Positions 1 to 3,652 of a stretch of 6,142 nt of DNA are shown one piece after another (the first letter of the stretch is position 1; each line of letters opens with the position of its first letter). The notes beneath the pieces are model-generated. The model ran no database searches. It saw only the letters and a list, made by a program, of their open reading frames with translations, and had not been told where the DNA came from. Origin of the DNA: Marmoricola sp. (GTDB lineage: Bacteria > Actinomycetota > Actinomycetes > Propionibacteriales > Nocardioidaceae). A program made the position numbers and the translations under genes. The stretch spans positions 1 through 6,142 of the forward strand of contig JASLCW010000099.1 in assembly GCA_030151765.1 (NCBI GenBank), in the 5' to 3' direction.

Positions 1-542
1 GAGCCGCCCTTGAAGATGAAGCCCTCTTCCTTGTACCAGTTGAGGATCGAGTCCATCGAGTCGTCGACCGAGAGGATGAAGCAGGCGGAGACCTGCTGGG
101 GGCTCTTGGTGCCGACGTTGAACCACACCGGGGAGTTGAACGAGAAGTACTGGTGCACCAGCAGCCAGGTCAGCTCGTGCTCGAAGAGGTCGGCATCGGC
201 CGGGGTCGCGAAGTAGCCGTTGTCCTCGCCGCCCTTGCGGTAGGTCGAGACGACGCGGTCGATCAGCTGCTTGAGGCTCCACTCACGTACGTCGGTGCCG
301 ACGGCGCCGCGGAAGTACTTGGTGGTGACGATCGTGGAGGCGTTGACGCTCCAGAAGTCGGGGAATTCCACACCACGCTGCTCGAAGACCGTCTCGTTGG
401 TCTTCCAGTTGGTCTGGACGACGTCGCGGCGCTCCCAGGTGATCTCGTCGTACGGGTGCACTCCCTCGGTGCTGAAAACCCGCTCGATCTTCAAGCCCTT
501 GGTGCCCTTGCGGGTGGACCTGCTGCTGGCCGTCTCGGTCAT
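1..542 (-). CDS. nrdJ: Vitamin B12-dependent (class II) ribonucleotide reductase, N-terminal part
   Basis: This is the start of the adenosylcobalamin-dependent reductase that turns ribonucleotides into deoxyribonucleotides in the cytosol. Only 180 complete codons are present; the gene leaves the window at base 1, and family members are roughly 900-1000 residues. After a basic leader (residues 1-18) come the family landmarks: GVHPYDE (27-33), WERRD (36-40), QRGVEFPDFWS (55-65), KYFRGAVGT (75-83), FSFNSPVWFNVG (133-144) and SACFILSVDDSMDSI (152-166). Cys154 in SACF aligns with Cys225 of E. coli NrdA (SSCVLIE), one partner of the redox-active cysteine pair. The last visible residues, GFIFKGG, match the loop that follows in NrdJ proteins. 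The ATG at 540-542 is preceded by a purine-rich Shine-Dalgarno (GAAGAAGGGG, 546-555). It lies 112 bases downstream of nrdR in the same direction, so the two are probably cotranscribed, as known in Streptomyces. Identification is firm; full length and domain content beyond the edge are unseen. Confidence 0.96.
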   Translation of the reverse strand, partial: MTETASSRSTRKGTKGLKIERVFSTEGVHPYDEITWERRDVVQTNWKTNETVFEQRGVEFPDFWSVNASTIVTTKYFRGAVGTDVREWSLKQLIDRVVSTYRKGGEDNGYFATPADADLFEHELTWLLVHQYFSFNSPVWFNVGTKSPQQVSACFILSVDDSMDSILNWYKEEGFIFKGG

Positions 543-580
543 GTGCCCCTTCTTCCCTGGTGTGTGCTGTTCTCTTCGTT

Positions 581-599
581 CCCGGGGACCCCACCCGGG
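581..599 (-). other. Hairpin in the nrdR-nrdJ spacer, nrdJ-proximal
   Basis: CCCGGG at 581-586 and again at 594-599 is self-complementary, giving a 6-bp all-GC stem with a 7-base loop in the nrdJ leader RNA. It lies about 40 bases before the nrdJ start and does not cover the ribosome binding site. There is no U-run after it, so it is not a classical terminator. It may stabilise or process the dicistronic message; that role is inferred. Confidence 0.4.
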
Positions 600-609
600 T
601 TCGTCTGGC

Positions 610-643
610 GCCCGGCGCGCAGCTTCCCCACTACGCACCGGGC
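610..643 (-). other. Strong hairpin just after the nrdR stop codon
   Basis: In the minus-strand transcript, GCCCGGUGCG (643-634) can pair with CGCGCCGGGC (619-610) along 10 bp with one G-U wobble, closing a 14-base loop. The stem begins 11 bases after the nrdR TAA. No U-tract follows, so it could be an actinobacterial-type partial terminator, or a structure that protects the 3' end of nrdR RNA and sets the ratio of nrdR to nrdJ expression. Pairing is read from the sequence; function is inferred. Confidence 0.5.
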
Positions 644-654
644 AGTCTGTGGTG

Positions 655-1119
655 TTATCCGGTGGCGACCGGCGCGCGCTCGGCTCGCAGCATCGCGATC
701 TCGGTCTCGAAGTCGTCGGCGGACTCGAAGGCGCGGTAGACGCTCGCGAAGCGCAGGTAGGCGACCTCGTCGAGCTCGCGCAAGGGAGCGAGCACCGCCA
801 TGCCGATCTCGTGAGCGGGCACCTCGGCCCAGCCCTTGTCACGGAGCGCGTCCTCGACCTTCTGACCCAGCCGGGCCAGGTCGTCGGCGCTCACCGGGCG
901 TCCCTTGCAGGCCTTCGCGACGCCGGCCACGGCCTTGTCGCGGTTGAAGGGCTCGCAGGCGCCGCTGCGCTTGATCACGGTGAGCTGCATCTGCTCGACC
1001 GTGGTGAAGCGCTTCTCGCAGTCGCCACAGGAACGACGGCGCCGGATCGAGGCACCGTCGTCGGAGACCCGGGAGTCGAGAACGCGAGTGTCCTTGCTGC
1101 GGCAGAACGGGCAGTGCAC
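655..1119 (-). CDS. nrdR: Transcriptional repressor NrdR
   Basis: NrdR is the nucleotide-sensing repressor of ribonucleotide reductase genes: it binds ATP or dATP and then NrdR boxes. The protein is 154 residues, the normal family size. An N-terminal zinc ribbon uses Cys3, Cys6 (HCPFC), Cys31 and Cys34 (CGDC), and includes the basic stretch IRRRRSC (25-31) that contacts DNA. An ATP-cone domain follows from about residue 46 (VIKRSGACEPFNRDK) to about 136, ending in YLRFASVYRAF. I chose the GTG at 1117-1119 because it gives the canonical N-terminus VHCPFC and has AAGGAG seven bases upstream (1127-1132). The frame is open further upstream, but that stretch is the regulatory leader and reads as low-complexity, non-family sequence. 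The gene heads an operon with nrdJ. Its own leader carries two NrdR boxes, so autoregulation together with nrdJ is very likely. Confidence 0.97.
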   Translation of the reverse strand: MHCPFCRSKDTRVLDSRVSDDGASIRRRRSCGDCEKRFTTVEQMQLTVIKRSGACEPFNRDKAVAGVAKACKGRPVSADDLARLGQKVEDALRDKGWAEVPAHEIGMAVLAPLRELDEVAYLRFASVYRAFESADDFETEIAMLRAERAPVATG

Positions 1120-1126
1120 GGCGACT

Positions 1127-1132
1127 CTCCTT
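1127..1132 (-). promoter_or_regulatory. Ribosome binding site of nrdR, fixes the GTG start
   Basis: AAGGAG lies seven bases before the GTG at 1117-1119. It selects the start that yields the standard NrdR N-terminus over the longer upstream-open frame. Confidence 0.85.
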
Positions 1133-1168
1133 CCCGGTGGTTCGCGACGGTTCAGCGGTGGATCCAGC

Positions 1169-1177
1169 TGTGGAAAA
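1169..1177 (-). promoter_or_regulatory. DnaA-box-like sequence in the nrdR leader
   Basis: On the minus strand this reads TTTTCCACA, which fits the relaxed DnaA-box consensus TTWTNCACA and differs from TTATCCACA at one base. It sits in the untranslated leader about 50 bases before the nrdR start. A second copy in the same orientation lies 53 bp away. Binding by DnaA is inferred; such 9-mers can occur by chance, though less often in DNA this GC-rich. Confidence 0.4.
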
Positions 1178-1213
1178 CTCATCTTGCCTGTGGGCACCGA
1201 CGGTTTTCTTGTG

Positions 1214-1229
1214 GGACTAGATGTGGAAA
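1214..1229 (-). promoter_or_regulatory. NrdR box 2 (promoter-distal)
   Basis: The minus strand reads TTTCCACATCTAGTCC, sharing the 9-base core ACATCTAGT with the other box. The core starts exactly 31 bp from its partner, about three helical turns. This is the arrangement known for paired NrdR boxes, and it fits cooperative binding by NrdR oligomers on one DNA face. The flanks match the NrdR consensus less well than in box 1. Confidence 0.78.
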
Positions 1230-1230
1230 A
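1222..1230 (-). promoter_or_regulatory. DnaA-box-like sequence overlapping NrdR box 2
   Basis: A second TTTTCCACA on the minus strand shares eight bases with NrdR box 2. It also lies inside a perfect inverted repeat (ATGTGG, four A, CCACAT; 1221-1236). If both proteins bind, they would compete or cooperate here. Only the sequence match is observed. Confidence 0.4.
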
Positions 1231-1244
1231 CCACATCGGTGTAA

Positions 1245-1260
1245 CTACTAGATGTAGTGG
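1245..1260 (-). promoter_or_regulatory. NrdR box 1 (promoter-proximal)
   Basis: The minus strand reads CCACTACATCTAGTAG, a good match to the NrdR-box consensus acaCwAtATaTwGtgt in the GC-rich form seen in actinobacteria. It spans the predicted transcription start, which lies about seven bases downstream of the -10 at 1262-1267. A repressor bound here would block initiation. Together with box 2 it supports NrdR autoregulation of nrdR-nrdJ. Confidence 0.85.
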
Positions 1261-1261
1261 A

Positions 1262-1290
1262 ACCGTACGCCGTCGCCGCGTGACACGCAA
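1262..1290 (-). promoter_or_regulatory. Predicted promoter of the nrdR-nrdJ operon
   Basis: On the minus strand a -35 like TTGCGT (1285-1290) and a -10 TACGGT (1262-1267, matching TANNNT) are separated by exactly 17 bases, as expected for the housekeeping sigma factor. Transcription would start near 1255, giving a leader of about 135 bases before the nrdR GTG. The two NrdR boxes directly downstream make the assignment more credible than the hexamers alone would. Confidence 0.62.
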
Positions 1291-1302
1291 CACGTGACAC
1301 GC
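1279..1302. repeat. Tandem palindromic repeat over the nrdR -35 region
   Basis: CGTGACACGC occurs at 1279-1288 and again at 1293-1302, a 14-bp period. Each copy holds a near-palindrome (GTG-A-CAC; the first extends to GCGTG-A-CACGC), and a CACGTG palindrome (1291-1296) bridges them. One copy overlaps the predicted -35 and the other lies just upstream. The layout resembles an operator for a further regulator, which I cannot name. Confidence 0.5.
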
Positions 1303-1365
1303 GCCCTTTTTCCACCGATCCTCGCGCGCCCGCAAAGCCGCAGGTCAGCGCGATCTCGCAGGTTT

Positions 1366-1682
1366 TCAGCGGGCTTCGGAGCGCGCCCGGCGACGTCGCC
1401 GGAGAGACTTCAGTACCAGCGGAATCAGGATCAGGACCTCGATCGCGACGACGATCGTGCCCGCACCGAGCAGCGTCGTACCCGACGACTCGTATCCGAG
1501 CACGACGGACCGCCCCGGGGCCCGCCGGTCGTATTCGGCGCATCGACGAAGCGACGCACCACGCCGTCGACCCGTACGCCGTCCGCGCGAAGATGCTCCG
1601 TGCGAGTGTTCCCGAGAGCATTCTCACCCGCCCCGAGCGCCTCCGCACATCCGCTCGCCCCGATGCCGCACAATGCACGCAT
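1366..1682 (-). pseudogene. Small membrane protein, apparently frameshifted (possible DUF3592-like remnant)
   Basis: Two minus-strand frames together look like one small protein. The first runs from the ATG at 1680-1682 through MRALCGIGASG, NTRTEHLRADGVRVDGVVRRF and VDAPNTTGGPRG to about 1515. The second continues from about 1512 with RSVVLGYESSGTT, a hydrophobic helix (LLGAGTIVVAIEVLILIPLVL), a basic tail (KSLRRRRRARSEAR) and a TGA at 1366-1368. One extra G in the CCCCGGGGC run (about 1511-1520) would join them into about 105 residues. The GxRVDGVV stretch before a C-terminal membrane helix recalls DUF3592 proteins, but the usual N-terminal membrane helix and part of the middle are missing. 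Possible causes are a real one-base deletion, a sequencing error in a GC homopolymer run, or chance. The second frame alone could start only at a GTG (1501-1503) without a clear ribosome site. The family assignment is weak; the membrane helix with positive tail is the solid part. Confidence 0.42.
1669..1674 (+). promoter_or_regulatory. Possible -10 element for a leaderless transcript
   Basis: CACAAT resembles the -10 hexamer TANNNT (five-base fit to TACAAT) and ends six bases before the ATG at 1681. Transcription could therefore begin on the start codon itself. No convincing -35 is visible. Leaderless messages are common in actinobacteria, and there is no Shine-Dalgarno before this ATG. Confidence 0.3.
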
Positions 1683-1983
1683 GGGCAAGCACACGGGGGT
1701 GGCCGCCGAGCCCGGGAAGAGCGGCCGTGCGATGTCGTCGATCATCGGCATCGTGGTCACATTCGCGGCCTGGGCCGCGCTTGTCTACTACGCCATCCAG
1801 TTGGGATCAGACGTGCGCGCCGGCAACGGCAGCGCCTGGGCACTGCTCGCGATCGCCGTCGTCGGCGCCGTCTGCTGCCTCTTCCTGTCCCTGCTGCTCG
1901 GCGCCAGGGTGGTGGAGTCCGCCCGCACCCGCCGCGCCGAGCGACCACCCCGGGTCGCCGGCGGGCGGCGCGCGAAGCGGTGA
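1681..1983 (+). CDS. Small protein with two membrane segments, unknown function
   Basis: I do not recognise a characterised family. The 100-residue product has a short polar N-terminus (MGKHTGVAAEPGKSGR), a first membrane helix at about residues 20-41 (IIGIVVTFAAWAALVYYAIQ), a short polar loop (GSDVRAGNGS), a second helix at about 53-74 (WALLAIAVVGAVCCLFLSLL), and a strongly basic C-terminus with many Arg and Lys. By the positive-inside rule both ends should face the cytoplasm with the loop outside. The start is uncertain: ATG at 1681 may be leaderless, an in-frame ATG lies at 1663, and another at 1732 would begin right before the first helix. It overlaps the start of the divergent broken gene by two bases and converges on the split-barrel gene with one base between stop codons. 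The coding call rests on the clean two-helix topology and GC-rich third positions. Confidence 0.82.
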   Translation: MGKHTGVAAEPGKSGRAMSSIIGIVVTFAAWAALVYYAIQLGSDVRAGNGSAWALLAIAVVGAVCCLFLSLLLGARVVESARTRRAERPPRVAGGRRAKR

Positions 1984-1984
1984 G

Positions 1985-2962
1985 CTAGCGGCGGACCCGG
2001 GGAACGGGCTGACCGCGGCGAGCCGCCTCCGCCCTCAGACGCCTGCGGAGCATCCGGCCTTCACCGAGGAAGGACCGGCTCCGGTCACGACGGCTCCCGG
2101 AGAGGCTCCAGTCGTTGAGGGCCCGCTCGACCCGCACCGTCATCGCCGCTCCGGCGCCGGTCGCGGTGCCGACGAGGACGACATTCTCCTGCCATTCCAG
2201 GTCGGGGCCGTGACGATGGAAGGTCAGGCAGACCGGCCCGTCGACGGCGCGGACACCCTCGGGCAGGACCACCTCGAAACCGGTGTCGGTCCGCACGGCC
2301 GAACGGGTGCGCACCGCCACCGGCAGGCCGTCCACGACCATGCTGACGACCGGTTCGCCCAAGCGGCTCCCCCGCTCCGCGAAGGGACGCCAGTCCGTCG
2401 GCGGCGTCGAGCGGCTGGGCAGCCGCGGGGTCGACGGCACCGGGTCGGAGGCGGGCACGCTGATGCCGTCGGGGGCGTTCCACACGTCGGGGACCCGCGC
2501 CAGGTCCCCGTCGGGCCACCAGACGATCCGCTCGGGAGTCACCTGCACCCAGATGCGCGCGAAGTACCAGGAGAGCCGCCTCACCACGAACCACGGCATC
2601 CCCTTGAATCCCGCGCCGGTCTTGGCCAGGGCGACCCGGACGTACCGGTCCGTGTTGGCCTGCAGATCAGCGTCGCGGACCGTTGCCCGACCCTGCACGA
2701 GCACCACCGGCGCCCGCTCGAGGCCGCTGCCCTCGGCACTCGAGTAGAGCAGGGCCACGCGGCGATCCCTCCGGGCGCGCTCCGCCTTGTCGGGATAGGT
2801 CAGACCGGTGCTCACATCGAGTGTGCCCTCGCCGACGTACGGCGTGACCGGCCAGGTCACGGGCCGGCCGTCGCGGGTCAGCGAGACGTATTCGCAGACC
2901 ATGGCCCGCTCGAGGATGCCGACGACCTCGTCCGGCCAGGCAACCGACACCGCGCTGCTCAT
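1985..2962 (-). CDS. Pyridoxamine-5'-phosphate-oxidase-like split-barrel protein
   Basis: The 325-residue product begins with a flavin-binding-like split barrel (about residues 8-155). Landmarks are VSLTRDGRPVTWPVTPYV (26-43), TGLTYPDKAERARRDRRVALLY (52-73) and VVLVQGRATVRD (86-97), the pattern of PNPOx-family proteins. These bind FMN, F420 or haem; the ligand here is not evident. An aromatic stretch (WYFARIWVQVTPERIVWW, 132-149) closes the domain. A Pro/Ser-rich linker (170-190) leads to a second region (about 200-290) that again has DGLPVAVRTR, GFEVVLPEG and NVVLVGTATG in the same order, suggesting a second barrel. The tail is very basic. Its ATG overlaps the stop of the hemerythrin-like gene by one base (TGATG) and is preceded by TGGAGG four bases upstream, so translation is probably coupled. 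True pyridoxamine phosphate oxidase (PdxH) is unlikely, as that is shorter and has a different C-terminus. Confidence 0.85.
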   Translation of the reverse strand: MSSAVSVAWPDEVVGILERAMVCEYVSLTRDGRPVTWPVTPYVGEGTLDVSTGLTYPDKAERARRDRRVALLYSSAEGSGLERAPVVLVQGRATVRDADLQANTDRYVRVALAKTGAGFKGMPWFVVRRLSWYFARIWVQVTPERIVWWPDGDLARVPDVWNAPDGISVPASDPVPSTPRLPSRSTPPTDWRPFAERGSRLGEPVVSMVVDGLPVAVRTRSAVRTDTGFEVVLPEGVRAVDGPVCLTFHRHGPDLEWQENVVLVGTATGAGAAMTVRVERALNDWSLSGSRRDRSRSFLGEGRMLRRRLRAEAARRGQPVPRVRR

Positions 2963-3606
2963 CACGCCTCCAGGAAGGTGTGAGCCGGCGGGGTGGCGCC
3001 GTACAGGCGGACGAACCGGCGCCGGTACGCCGGCCACCAGAACAGGCGGAAGAGCACCCGGGCCACCACCGGCAGATCGGCGTACGACTCTGCCAACAGA
3101 TCGGCGTCCGCGCTCGAGGCGAGCCATCCGAAGATCAACGGCACCCGGCGGCGTCCGAAGTCCTCCATCGCCTGCCTCTTGTCGGCCTCGATGTCCTCGG
3201 GGGTGAGATGCAGGAGCATGAGCGGTACGGCGGTCCGCTCCTCGTGGTCCAGGTGTTCGTTCACCACCTCGTGCAAAGACCTCAGGGTGTCGGCCCTCTC
3301 GGCGAGTGGTAGCGAACGATCGCCCGCCGCGGCGATCAGCGGATCGAGCTCGGTGTGCTCGGCCTCCAGCTCGTCCAGGACCGACACGGCCTCCGGCGCC
3401 CGTCCGAGGAGCTTGGGCCAGAGGACGGCGTCCTCGTGTGCATGGTGGGCGTGCAGCATCTCCAGTACGAGCGCGAGCTGCTCCTCGAGCAATTGCCGGT
3501 GCGCATCGTCGCGCGTGGCGCCGCACGCGTCGGCCAGGCGGCCGAACTCGGCCCGGAATCCCGCATGCATGAGCAGGAATCCGGTCAGGTCCTCTTGGGT
3601 GATCAT
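2962..3606 (-). CDS. Hemerythrin-like HHE domain protein
   Basis: A 214-residue, mostly helical cytosolic protein with a hemerythrin-type non-haem di-iron site. The expected ligands are all visible in order: His14 (LMHAGFRAE), His54/His57 with Glu58 (HAHHAHEDAVLWPKL), His84 (AEHTELDPL) and His118 with Glu122 (EHLDHEE), followed by the typical VPLMLLHL. Family members bind oxygen or nitric oxide, or serve in iron and redox homeostasis; the substrate here is unknown. After the four-helix domain (about 1-135) comes a C-terminal segment ending in VARVLFRLFWWPAYRRRFVRLYG, amphipathic, aromatic and basic, which could touch membrane or a partner. The ATG at 3604-3606 has GAGGAG eight bases upstream (3615-3620). 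It lies 46 bases after the ATPase gene and overlaps the split-barrel gene by one base, so the three form one likely operon. Confidence 0.92.
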   Translation of the reverse strand: MITQEDLTGFLLMHAGFRAEFGRLADACGATRDDAHRQLLEEQLALVLEMLHAHHAHEDAVLWPKLLGRAPEAVSVLDELEAEHTELDPLIAAAGDRSLPLAERADTLRSLHEVVNEHLDHEERTAVPLMLLHLTPEDIEADKRQAMEDFGRRRVPLIFGWLASSADADLLAESYADLPVVARVLFRLFWWPAYRRRFVRLYGATPPAHTFLEA

Positions 3607-3652
3607 CGATCTGTCTCCTCACGGTTGTGGGGACAGCGTGGAGAGACGACCT

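Noticed and set aside
153..947. Plus-strand open frame across nrdJ and nrdR
   Set aside because: It is antisense to two firmly identified genes and is low-complexity Arg/Pro/Ser in its second half.
1120..1262. Cobalamin riboswitch in the leader of the B12-dependent reductase operon
   Set aside because: The leader is only about 135 bases and I see no B12-box-like motif or the expected multi-stem layout. The visible sites are protein-binding types.
1120..1335. N-terminal extension of nrdR to an upstream ATG at 1335
   Set aside because: The extra 72 residues are not NrdR-like and cover the promoter and NrdR boxes. The GTG at 1119 has a proper ribosome site and gives the family N-terminus.
1100..1365. 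LexA/SOS box near nrdR, since lexA is often nearby in actinobacteria
   Set aside because: No sequence resembling the actinobacterial SOS palindrome (CGAAC-N-GTTCG type) was found here.
1300..1365. Terminator after the broken gene (CCTGC-GGCTTT-GCGGG on the minus strand, about 1329-1345)
   Set aside because: The stem is only five pairs including a wobble, with no U-tract directly after it, so it is not supportable.
2962..3606. Longer split-barrel frame extending from 3622 through the hemerythrin region
   Set aside because: Upstream of 2962 that frame is Arg/Pro-rich shadow sequence. The TGATG overlap and TGGAGG ribosome site fix the start at 2962.
3607..3652. Anti-Shine-Dalgarno hairpin before the hemerythrin gene (TCTCC at 3640-3644 against GGAGA at 3614-3618)
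   Set aside because: Only five pairs across a 21-base loop with a mismatch beyond; too weak to claim.
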